Assembly (NCBI GenBank): GCA_029052085.1
Contig: JAIDJS010000111.1
Location: 1-5,380, forward strand
Source of the DNA: Eubacterium sp.
Lineage (GTDB): Bacteria > Bacillota > Clostridia > Oscillospirales > Acutalibacteraceae
Length of the DNA stretch: 5,380 bases
Direction of reading: 5' to 3'
In this document: piece after piece, positions 1 through 5,268 of the stretch
Layout: each line of letters opens with the position of its first letter
Position numbering within the stretch: position 1 is the stretch's first letter
Made by a program: the position numbers and the translations under genes
The notes under the pieces: generated by a model
What the model saw: only the letters and a program-made list of their open reading frames with translations
Told to the model about the DNA's origin: nothing
Databases searched by the model: none

Positions 1-75
1 ATTCTGATGCTCGTTGTTGATGATCAGCTGAATAATACGAGAGAAAGTATTATGAATTATTTAAACGAAGAATGA
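1..75 (+). CDS. 3' end of an unidentified upstream gene (partial)
   Basis: Frame 1 is open from the window edge to a TGA at 73-75, and the other two forward frames close within the first 20 bases. The 24 visible residues read ILMLVVDDQL followed by a polar, acidic tail ending in NYLNEE. That is too little to assign a family. The helix-like, charged end is compatible with a soluble protein or domain. The next gene's promoter starts 2 bases after the stop, so the two genes are probably separate transcription units, although read-through is possible because I see no hairpin terminator between them. Confidence 0.55.
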   Translation: MLMLVVDDQLNNTRESIMNYLNEE

Positions 76-76
76 A

Positions 77-105
77 GTGACACGCATCATGCTGTACGAT
101 ATAAT
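77..105 (+). promoter_or_regulatory. Sigma-A-type promoter of the secreted LRR/Fn3 protein gene
   Basis: A GTGACA -35 box (77-82, five of six consensus bases) lies 17 bp before a perfect TATAAT -10 box (100-105). Transcription would start near 112 and give a leader of about 30 bases that carries the AAGGAG ribosome binding site at 128-133. Spacing, boxes and position directly after the previous stop all agree. Confidence 0.75.
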
Positions 106-141
106 CAGTTTTGTAAATTAGTTTTTCAAGGAGTAAAAATT

Positions 142-1824
142 ATGAAAAAAATTGCAAGCTTGCTTTTGGCCGTTGTTATGCTTGTCAGCTTAACATCGGG
201 AATGGGTGTTTCTGCATTTGCCGCTGATGTTTTGGTAACAGATGACGGTATCAGATATGCCGAAAATTATGTTGAAAACGGTGAAAACACAGTGAAAATT
301 GTCGGTTATTCCGGCAAAGGAGCGGATGTTGTAATTCCGAACACAATTTCGGGAAAAAAGGTAACCAGAATCTCCAACTTCTCATTTAATAATAATACGA
401 TTGTAAAAAGCATTTCTATTCCTGCAAGTGTATCAGAGATAGATGATATGGTTATTATCAATTGCCCGAATATAGCTGCTATAAAGGTCGCTTCCGATAA
501 TAAGTATTATGACAGCAGGAATAACTGCAATGCAATTATTGAAAAAGCAACAGGCACCATGATTGCAGGCTGCAAAACGACTAAGGTACCAAACGGTGTA
601 ACAAAAATCGGCAGATATACATTTTTCGGTTGTTCCGATTTAACCGATATTACACTTCCCGAAAGTGTTAAAAGCATACATCATCAATCCTTTCAGGACT
701 GCGAAAAACTTAAAAATATAACTTTCCTGAATAAAAACTGCAAAATTTGTGAGCTTTGTAATCCGGGGGATAATAACTGTGAACTTACAATCGCAAAAGG
801 TGCAGCAATTCATGGCTATAAAGGCTCAACTGCCGAAAAATATGCAAAGGAATACGGCAGAAAATTTGTTGCTTTAACACAGTTATCTACTCCAACACTG
901 AAAGCAACAGTAAATGCAAATGGCACATTTAAGCTGTCTTGGAATAAGATTTCAGGCGCAGAAAAATATGAATTGTACATCAAGCAGGCAGACAGCAGCT
1001 ACAAGCTGATGAAAACCACAACTGCAACCTCATTTACAACAGCGTTTGCAACATATGGCAAGCAATTTTCCTATAAAATGAGAGCGGTAAAAGGCAATAC
1101 GAAATCAGCTTACAGTAAAGTTGTCAATGCCAAAAATACAAAGAAACTCCAAACTCCAACAATGAAAGTAACAGTAAATGCTAACGGTACATTCAAGCTT
1201 TCGTGGAATAAGGTAACCAGTGCAGATAAGTATGAGCTTTATATCAAGCAGGCAGACGGTTCTTACAAGCTGATGAAGACAACAACAGGTACATCCTTTA
1301 CAACAGCATTTGCAACATACGGCAAGCAGTTTTCGTATAAAATGAGAGCCGTAAGCAGTAAGAATAAATCTATTACATCTGCGTATAGCTCAGTAGTCAA
1401 TGCAAAAAATACAAAGAAGCTACAGACACCGTCATTAAAGGTGACGGTAAACAAAAACGGCTCCTTTAAGCTTTTGTGGGGTAAGGTAACAGGAGCAGAA
1501 AAGTATGAGCTTTATATCAAGCAGGCAAACGGCAGCTACAAGCTGATGAAAACAACAACATCAACAAGCTTTACAACAGCAGTAGCGTCAAAAGGCAAAA
1601 CCTACAGCTACAAGATGAGAGCGGTAACAAGCAAAAACAAAAATGCTACATCAAATTATAGTAATGTTGTCAACGCAAAGAATGCTGCCGCTTCAAATAC
1701 TGTATATATAACACCAACAGGAAAAAAGTATCATTATAGTCAGGCTTGTGCGGGTAAAAATGCTATGAAAACAACTATGTCTAAAGCAAAAAATACATAT
1801 TCTCCTTGTAAGAAATGCTGCTGA
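142..1824 (+). CDS. Secreted BspA-type leucine-rich repeat protein with three Fn3-like repeats and a C-terminal Cys/His module
   Basis: This 560-residue protein is predicted to be exported. Residues 1-27 form a Sec signal peptide: a KK start, a hydrophobic core, and an AFA cleavage site before A28. Residues about 30-245 resemble BspA/LRR_5 repeats, with recurring IxIPxSVxxI, CNAIIE and IGxxxFxGC elements and a typical closing GYKGSTAEKYAKEYG. Residues 248-335, 336-426 and 427-517 are three close copies of a fibronectin-III-like module (WxKxxxAxKYELYIKQA and YSYKMRAV cores). Residues 519-560 form a small module with TGKKYH, C536 and a PCKKCC end, possibly metal binding. No LPXTG motif, transmembrane anchor or SLH domain is visible, so it is probably released or loosely held. 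BspA-like proteins are known in adhesion and host or substrate binding; the ligand here is unknown. The ATG at 142 is supported by AAGGAG 8 bases upstream. No catalytic domain is seen. Confidence 0.88.
   Translation: MKKIASLLLAVVMLVSLTSGMGVSAFAADVLVTDDGIRYAENYVENGENTVKIVGYSGKGADVVIPNTISGKKVTRISNFSFNNNTIVKSISIPASVSEIDDMVIINCPNIAAIKVASDNKYYDSRNNCNAIIEKATGTMIAGCKTTKVPNGVTKIGRYTFFGCSDLTDITLPESVKSIHHQSFQDCEKLKNITFLNKNCKICELCNPGDNNCELTIAKGAAIHGYKGSTAEKYAKEYGRKFVALTQLSTPTLKATVNANGTFKLSWNKISGAEKYELYIKQADSSYKLMKTTTATSFTTAFATYGKQFSYKMRAVKGNTKSAYSKVVNAKNTKKLQTPTMKVTVNANGTFKLSWNKVTSADKYELYIKQADGSYKLMKTTTGTSFTTAFATYGKQFSYKMRAVSSKNKSITSAYSSVVNAKNTKKLQTPSLKVTVNKNGSFKLLWGKVTGAEKYELYIKQANGSYKLMKTTTSTSFTTAVASKGKTYSYKMRAVTSKNKNATSNYSNVVNAKNAAASNTVYITPTGKKYHYSQACAGKNAMKTTMSKAKNTYSPCKKCC
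883..1692 (+). repeat. Three tandem in-gene Fn3-module repeats (264, 273 and 273 bp)
   Basis: The units are 883-1146, 1147-1419 and 1420-1692, encoding 88, 91 and 91 residues. Most residues are identical between copies, including KYELYIKQA, SYKLMKTTT and KMRAV. Similarity extends to DNA: the 27 bases at 1228-1254 recur exactly at 1501-1527, a shift of one 273-bp unit. The first copy lacks three residues in the SSKNKS loop before the last strand. This points to tandem duplication, and the array could change copy number by slippage or recombination. Confidence 0.9.
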
Positions 1825-1929
1825 TTTTTGCTATGGTATTTTGAAATGATGAAAATCTGTTGTTAATAGAAAGAATCGACAGTGGACAGATAATAATTTT
1901 CGAAAAATTTTAAATAGATGTTAAGTGAA

Positions 1930-1970
1930 GGAAATGAGTTCGGAGTGAAACCGGACTCATTTTCAATTTG
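1930..1970 (+). terminator. Probable rho-independent terminator after the secreted protein gene
   Basis: The arm AAATGAGTTCGG (1932-1943) pairs with CCGGACTCATTT (1951-1962) over 12 pairs including one G-U, around a 7-base loop. The outer bases 1930-1931 can add two more pairs. The following tract (TTTCAATTTG) is only moderately T-rich, so termination may be incomplete. It lies about 105 bases past the stop at 1824. The rest of the 1825-2034 gap is AT-rich, and I see no gene in it. Confidence 0.6.
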
Positions 1971-2034
1971 TAAATAATACATCATTGATGAGTGACCGGT
2001 TTTTATGCAAAATATTAAAATTTTTTTAACACTG

Positions 2035-2062
2035 TTGACAAATGGAAAATTAAGGCTATAAT
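2035..2062 (+). promoter_or_regulatory. Sigma-A promoter of htpG
   Basis: A perfect TTGACA (2035-2040) and a perfect TATAAT (2057-2062) are separated by 16 bp, with an A/T-rich stretch upstream that could act as an UP element. The predicted start is near 2069-2070, at the first bases of the CIRCE operator. Repressor bound there would block initiation directly. The unrepressed promoter should be strong. Confidence 0.85.
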
Positions 2063-2067
2063 ATAAA

Positions 2068-2094
2068 TTAGCACTCAACGACGTGGAGTGCTAA
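2068..2094 (+). promoter_or_regulatory. CIRCE operator (HrcA repressor binding site), perfect 9-9-9
   Basis: TTAGCACTC (2068-2076), a 9-base spacer (2077-2085) and GAGTGCTAA (2086-2094) match the published CIRCE consensus at every position of both arms. CIRCE is bound by HrcA, whose activity depends on the GroEL chaperonin, so binding is lost when unfolded protein accumulates. The site covers the predicted transcription start and is 22 bases before the htpG ATG, so the inverted repeat is also transcribed into the leader, where it could form a 9-bp hairpin just before the ribosome binding site. Confidence 0.96.
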
Positions 2095-2116
2095 TTTTAA
2101 AAAACAGGTGATTTTT

Positions 2117-4003
2117 ATGAGAAAGAAACAATTTAAGGCAGAATCTAAAAAGCTCCTTGATATGATGATTCATTCTATTTATACCAATAAGGAGATATTT
2201 ATTCGTGAGCTTATCTCAAACGCTTCGGATGCGATTGATAAGCTTTATTTTAAATCTTTGACGGATGACAGTGTCGGTATGTCAAAGGGCGATTTTGAAA
2301 TAACGGTTGATGCTGATAAGGATGCCCGCACAATTACAATTTCAGATAACGGTATCGGTATGACATCGGATGAGCTTGAAGCAAATCTTGGCACAATCGC
2401 AAAATCAGGCTCTCTCAATTTCAAAAAGGATAATGAAGAAGCAAAGAAAAATGATATTGAGGTTATCGGTCAGTTCGGTGTCGGTTTCTATTCCTCTTTT
2501 ATGGTTGCTTCAAAGGTAGAGGTTGTTTCCAAGGCTTTCGGTGCAGATACGGCTTATAAATGGATTTCCGAGGGTGCGGACGGATATACAATTGAAGAAT
2601 GCGAAAAGGACGAAGCAGGTACTGTTATTACGCTTTACATCAAAGAGGATACGGATAATGATGATTATTCTCAGTTCCTTGAGCAGTACAGACTTTCAGA
2701 GCTTATCAGGAAATACAGCGATTATATCCGCTATCCGATTAAAATGGCTATGACCCATTCCGTTCCGGATGAGGAAAAAGAGGGCGAGTATAAGGAAGAG
2801 GTTACGGTTGATACGCTTAACTCGATGATACCTTTGTGGAGAAAGAATAAAAGCGAAATCAAAGAGGATGAATACAACGAATTCTATAAAAACAAATTTA
2901 TGGATTATGAAAATCCTCTTTCTGTCATCCATTCAAAAACAGAGGGACAGGCAACCTTTGATGCGCTGATTTATATTCCTTCAAAGCCTCCGTATGATTT
3001 CTATTCAAAGGAATATGAAAAGGGGCTTCAGCTTTATACAAACGGCGTTCTTATAATGGATAAATGCTCGGATTTGGTTCCTGATTATTTCAGCTTTGTA
3101 AAGGGTATTGTTGATTCGGCAGATTTAAGTCTTAATATCAGCCGTGAGATTCTTCAGCAGGATTATCAGCTTAAGATCATAGCAAAGGCTATTGATAAGA
3201 AAATTAAAAATGAACTCAAAAAAATGCTGAATAACGATAGAGATAAGTATGAAACATTCTTTGAAACCTTCGGTGTTCAGCTTAAATGGGGCATTTATGC
3301 AAACTATGGTATGGAAAAGGATGCGCTTAAGGATTTCATCCTCTTCAAATCATCTAAGGAAAATAAATACGTAACGCTTAAAGAATATGTTGAAGCTATG
3401 GCTGAAAATCAGGATGTAATCTATTATGCCTGCGGTGAAAGCGCTGAAAAAATTGCTCTTCTTCCGCAAACAGAGGCTGTGAAGGCAAAAGGCTATGATG
3501 TGCTTTACTTTACGGATGATGTTGATGAATTTGCAATTCAGATGCTTATGGAATATGCCGGCAAAAAGTTTGCCAATATCTGTAAGGATGATTTGAATTT
3601 AAGCTCTGAGGAAGAGAAAAAGGCTTTGGATGAAAAGAATGAAGCATCAAAGGATATGCTTGAAGAAATGAAGGGCTATCTTAATGATGAGGTATCTGCT
3701 GTTAAATTTACCGATTCAATCGGAAATCACGCAGTTTGCCTTTCTGCCGAGGGCTTTGTATCTCTTGAAATGGCAAAGGTGTTAAGCCAGATGCCGGGTG
3801 GAAATCAGGGAATGAAGGCACAGCTTGTGCTTGAAATAAATGCAGAGCATAAGGTTGCCGAAAAGCTTTATGAGCTTTTTGCACAGGATAAGGATAAATT
3901 AAAAGCATATACAAACATTCTTTATAATCAGGCTCGCCTTATCAGCGGTCTTCAGATTGAAAATCCAACTGAGTTTGCCGATATGGTAACCGATTTAATG
4001 TAA
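2117..4003 (+). CDS. htpG: Hsp90-family molecular chaperone HtpG
   Basis: HtpG is the cytosolic bacterial Hsp90, an ATP-driven homodimeric chaperone that remodels partly folded clients. From the ATG at 2117 the protein has 628 residues, the usual full length. The N-terminal GHKL ATPase domain (about 1-215) shows RELISNASDA with E31 and N35, DNGIGM (77-82), GTIAKSG (92-98) and GQFGVGFYS (118-126). The middle domain, starting around PLWRKNKSEI (239-248), carries SLNISRE (338-344) with the conserved arginine R343. The C-terminal dimerisation domain occupies roughly 500-628. All key ATP-site residues are present. I chose ATG 2117 over the in-frame GTG at 2108 because that GTG lies inside the ribosome binding site AGGTGA (2106-2111) and because family members start close to KKQFKAESK. 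The gene is monocistronic, with its own promoter, CIRCE operator and terminator. Confidence 0.98.
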   Translation: MRKKQFKAESKKLLDMMIHSIYTNKEIFIRELISNASDAIDKLYFKSLTDDSVGMSKGDFEITVDADKDARTITISDNGIGMTSDELEANLGTIAKSGSLNFKKDNEEAKKNDIEVIGQFGVGFYSSFMVASKVEVVSKAFGADTAYKWISEGADGYTIEECEKDEAGTVITLYIKEDTDNDDYSQFLEQYRLSELIRKYSDYIRYPIKMAMTHSVPDEEKEGEYKEEVTVDTLNSMIPLWRKNKSEIKEDEYNEFYKNKFMDYENPLSVIHSKTEGQATFDALIYIPSKPPYDFYSKEYEKGLQLYTNGVLIMDKCSDLVPDYFSFVKGIVDSADLSLNISREILQQDYQLKIIAKAIDKKIKNELKKMLNNDRDKYETFFETFGVQLKWGIYANYGMEKDALKDFILFKSSKENKYVTLKEYVEAMAENQDVIYYACGESAEKIALLPQTEAVKAKGYDVLYFTDDVDEFAIQMLMEYAGKKFANICKDDLNLSSEEEKKALDEKNEASKDMLEEMKGYLNDEVSAVKFTDSIGNHAVCLSAEGFVSLEMAKVLSQMPGGNQGMKAQLVLEINAEHKVAEKLYELFAQDKDKLKAYTNILYNQARLISGLQIENPTEFADMVTDLM

Positions 4004-4006
4004 TTA

Positions 4007-4047
4007 AAAGAGAAAGCCCGGGGGTAGCCTGTGCTTTCTCTTTATTT
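4007..4047 (+). terminator. Rho-independent terminator of htpG
   Basis: AAAGAGAAAGC (4007-4017) pairs perfectly with GCTTTCTCTTT (4033-4043) over 11 bp around a 15-base GC-rich loop. The T-rich stretch TTTATTTAT follows. It starts 3 bases after the htpG stop codon. Confidence 0.82.
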
Positions 4048-4060
4048 ATCAACTCTTTTA

Positions 4061-4069
4061 TGCTATAAT
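4061..4069 (+). promoter_or_regulatory. Extended -10 promoter of the cytidylate-kinase-like gene
   Basis: TGC followed by a perfect TATAAT (4064-4069) forms an extended -10 element. The best-spaced -35 region (4041-4046, TTTATT) is poor and falls in the T tract of the htpG terminator, so the promoter would rely on the TGn extension. Start near 4076, giving a leader of about 35 bases with GGAGG at 4099-4103. Confidence 0.6.
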
Positions 4070-4110
4070 ATATTTGCTGTAAGTAAAATATTGCTTTTGG
4101 AGGGGTAAAT

Positions 4111-4698
4111 ATGAAGAAAAGCATTATAACAATAAGCCGTGAGTATGGCAGCGGCGGAAGAATGATAGGTAAAATGGTTGCTGAAAAGCTCGGAATTGCT
4201 TATTATGATAAAGAAATTATTGCCAAGGTTGCCGAAGCAACAGGCTTTACCGAGGATTATATTGAGAAAAACGGCGAATATTCTCCGTCAAAAAGTATAT
4301 TTGCGTATTCTGTTGTAGGCAGAGACAGATCAGGTTCTTCAATGAATGATTACATATTTTCCGTTCAAAGAAAAATCATCCTTGAAATTGCCGAAAAAGG
4401 GCCTTGTGTTATTGTCGGAAGATGTGCCGATGATATATTTGCGGATAATGAAAATTCTCTTCATATTTTTATTTACGGGGAAAACAAAGAAAAGATAAAA
4501 AAGGTTATGGCTTCAAATCATGTTTCCGAAAAAGAGGCTGCAAAGCTTATGAAAATAACAGATAAAAAGCGAAGCATTAACTATAATTACTATACTGACA
4601 GGCAGTGGGGCAAGGCTAAAAACTATGATCTTTGCCTTAACAGCAGTACTTTTGGTTACGAAGTATGTGCTGATATTATTGCTGAAATCGCAGAATAA
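4111..4698 (+). CDS. Cytidylate kinase-like family protein
   Basis: This 195-residue cytosolic protein resembles the Cytidylate_kin2 family, relatives of CMP kinase that are common in Clostridia and whose substrate is not established. The N-terminus has ITISREYGSGGRMIG (6-20), the family's version of the phosphate-binding loop, in which the usual GK[S/T] ending is replaced by GGRMIG. Next come YYDKEII (31-37), a strand-loop CVIVGRCADDIF (99-110), and an Arg/Lys-rich segment DKKRSINYNYYTDRQW (151-166) in the position of the lid, before NYDLCLNSSTFG (171-182), which resembles the YDLxINTS strand of CMP kinases. The ATG is supported by GGAGG 7 bases upstream. Canonical Cmk proteins are slightly longer with a classical P-loop, so this is unlikely to be the housekeeping Cmk. 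It lies between two terminators and has its own promoter, so its place next to htpG need not imply a shared role. Confidence 0.85.
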   Translation: MKKSIITISREYGSGGRMIGKMVAEKLGIAYYDKEIIAKVAEATGFTEDYIEKNGEYSPSKSIFAYSVVGRDRSGSSMNDYIFSVQRKIILEIAEKGPCVIVGRCADDIFADNENSLHIFIYGENKEKIKKVMASNHVSEKEAAKLMKITDKKRSINYNYYTDRQWGKAKNYDLCLNSSTFGYEVCADIIAEIAE

Positions 4699-4736
4699 AA
4701 AGCAAAGGAGCCGAATATCGGCTCCTTTGCTTTTTT
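4697..4736. terminator. Strong, probably bidirectional rho-independent terminator
   Basis: A perfect 14-bp stem (4701-4714 with 4718-4731; core GCAAAGGAGCCGA) closes on a 3-base ATA centre. Flanking A and T runs extend it (A 4697-4700, T 4732-4736). The run of T on the plus strand ends the kinase-like gene, and the run of A reads as T on the minus strand, so it can also stop transcripts from the convergent repressor gene. The stem begins inside the kinase gene's TAA. Confidence 0.92.
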
Positions 4737-4737
4737 C

Positions 4738-4779
4738 ATCTTACAAAATCGTAAGATAACAGTCACTTAAATGTAAGAT
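4738..4779. repeat. Three GTAAGAT heptamers: one inverted pair plus one direct copy
   Basis: ATCTTAC (4738-4744) and GTAAGAT (4751-4757) form a perfect 7-bp inverted repeat with a 6-base spacer. A further GTAAGAT (4773-4779) lies in direct orientation 22 bases from the second copy. The inverted pair has no T tract on either strand, so a terminator is unlikely. It sits in the gap between convergent genes, together with AT-rich sequence up to 4822 in which I see no gene. Its role is unknown; it could be a protein-binding site or chance in AT-rich DNA. Confidence 0.45.
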
Positions 4780-4822
4780 AAAAATTATACTATAGTTTTG
4801 TAGATGTTATGGATAATTTGGT

Positions 4823-5026
4823 TTATCGTTTTTTGAATTCTTCACCTTTGATCAAAAAGTCTATTGAAACATTAAAATAGTCAGACATTTTTATCAGCAT
4901 ATCAAGAGATGGCTCTCTTTTGCCGTTCTCATAATGCGATAAGGCTTCTCGGCTTATATTAAGGTCAATAGCAACTTTTTGCTGGTTTAGATTCTTTTCT
5001 TTACGAATGATTTTTAATCCCTTCAA
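4823..5026 (-). CDS. Small XRE-family helix-turn-helix transcriptional regulator
   Basis: This 67-residue protein is almost wholly one Cro/CI-type HTH domain. LKIIRKEKNLNQQKVA (4-19) forms the first helices, DLNISREALSHYENGKREP (21-39) carries the recognition helix, and DMLIKMSDYFNVSIDFLI (42-59) closes the five-helix fold. There is no separate sensor or dimerisation domain, as in SinR-like or Cro-like minimal repressors. The start is a TTG at 5024-5026. An in-frame TAG lies 7 codons upstream with no ATG between, GGTGA (5034-5038) is 7 bases upstream, and homologues begin just before LKxxRKEK. The gene is divergent from the adenylating-enzyme gene, and the intervening DNA holds two tandem palindromes covering its promoter. 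This suggests, by inference, autorepression and control of the neighbour. A TTG start may keep its level low. Confidence 0.9.
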   Translation of the reverse strand: MKGLKIIRKEKNLNQQKVAIDLNISREALSHYENGKREPSLDMLIKMSDYFNVSIDFLIKGEEFKKR

Positions 5027-5040
5027 AAAGCGTTCACCCC

Positions 5041-5069
5041 TTGACTATATTGTAACAAACTGTTACAAT
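5041..5069 (+). promoter_or_regulatory. Candidate rightward promoter P1 within the operator region
   Basis: TTGACT (5041-5046) and TACAAT (5064-5069) are spaced 17 bp apart, and TGT at 5061-5063 provides an extended -10. Start would be near 5076, at the first base of the second palindrome. This would read towards the adenylating-enzyme gene with a leader of roughly 190 bases, in addition to the nearer promoter at 5160. Its -35 overlaps the 5' edge of the regulator's ribosome binding site. Confidence 0.5.
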
Positions 5070-5072
5070 ATA
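5046..5072. promoter_or_regulatory. Operator O1: perfect 12-bp inverted repeat with 3-bp centre
   Basis: TATATTGTAACA (5046-5057) and TGTTACAATATA (5061-5072) are exact reverse complements around AAC. The two inner TGTWACA boxes start 10 bp apart, one helical turn, as expected for a dimeric HTH repressor. The site covers the -10 elements of both the minus-strand regulator promoter and rightward P1. The XRE protein encoded next to it is the likely binder, by inference from position. Confidence 0.75.
5049..5057 (-). promoter_or_regulatory. Candidate promoter of the XRE regulator (extended -10)
   Basis: On the minus strand TGT precedes TACAAT (5054-5049), a TGn-extended -10 box. The best-spaced -35 (CAAATT, 5077-5072) is poor. 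Transcription would start near 5042, only about 15 bases before the TTG codon, so the message would begin at or inside the ribosome binding site. The -10 lies wholly in the left half of the first palindrome. Confidence 0.45.
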
Positions 5073-5075
5073 ATT

Positions 5076-5092
5076 TGTTACATTATGTAACA
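5076..5092. promoter_or_regulatory. Operator O2: perfect 8-bp inverted repeat with 1-bp centre
   Basis: TGTTACAT (5076-5083) and ATGTAACA (5085-5092) are exact reverse complements around one T. It holds two further TGTWACA boxes, again starting 10 bp apart, with the A/T order at the central position swapped relative to O1. Its centre is 25 bp from that of O1, so two repressor dimers could bind side by side, possibly cooperatively. Confidence 0.72.
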
Positions 5093-5159
5093 TAAAGGAA
5101 CTTGTTTAAGTATTAAATTTATCTTAACTTTTCTTAATAATATCTTTATTTTTTCTTTG

Positions 5160-5188
5160 TTGACATTTTTAGACCTGTGTTGTATTAT
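5160..5188 (+). promoter_or_regulatory. Rightward promoter P2 of the adenylating-enzyme gene
   Basis: A perfect TTGACA (5160-5165) is 17 bp from TATTAT (5183-5188, five of six consensus bases). A long A/T-rich, T-tract-rich stretch (5103-5159) upstream could serve as an UP element. Start would be near 5195, giving a leader of about 75 bases that includes the direct repeats at 5215-5244. Confidence 0.75.
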
Positions 5189-5214
5189 ATCTACGGTATC
5201 TGTATTAAGTATTG

Positions 5215-5244
5215 TAGTACAGTTGATACAATTTATAGTACAGT
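5215..5244. repeat. Direct repeat TAGTACAGT x2, 21 bp apart, in the leader
   Basis: TAGTACAGT occurs at 5215-5223 and 5236-5244, a 21-bp pitch or about two helical turns. ATTGTA (5211-5216) and TACAAT (5227-5232) also form an interleaved inverted repeat. Both copies lie downstream of the P2 start, where a bound protein could block elongation. The boxes differ from TGTWACA, so they may serve a different regulator, or form RNA structure. Confidence 0.45.
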
Positions 5245-5268
5245 CAATGAATTTTAAGAGGCTAATTT

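Noticed and set aside
1263..1454. Minus-strand open frame inside the Fn3 repeats
   Set aside because: Antisense shadow of a clearly coding repeat region, with no independent start signals.
1863..2078. 71-codon minus-strand open frame between the secreted protein gene and htpG
   Set aside because: It overlaps the terminator hairpin, the htpG promoter and the first part of CIRCE. Its composition is typical of AT-rich noise and it resembles no family I recognise.
2108..2116. GTG at 2108 as the htpG start
   Set aside because: This GTG is part of the AGGTGA ribosome binding site for the ATG at 2117, and the three extra residues are not typical of the family.
2523..2932. Plus- and minus-strand open frames of 76 and 78 codons inside htpG
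   Set aside because: Both lie wholly within the well-conserved htpG coding sequence in other frames; they are shadows.
3708..4124. Minus-strand open frames over the htpG 3' end and its terminator
   Set aside because: One is antisense to htpG. The other crosses the htpG terminator and the next gene's promoter and start. Neither shows a family signature.
4783..4794. TATACT/TATAGT-like -10 sequences near the end of the repressor gene
   Set aside because: No suitable -35 box on either strand and no gene positioned to use them; expected by chance in AT-rich sequence.
5073..5268. Possible small peptide gene between the regulator and the adenylating enzyme
   Set aside because: An AAAGGAA motif (5094-5100) is followed only by a TTG frame that stops within a few codons; no frame of useful length exists.
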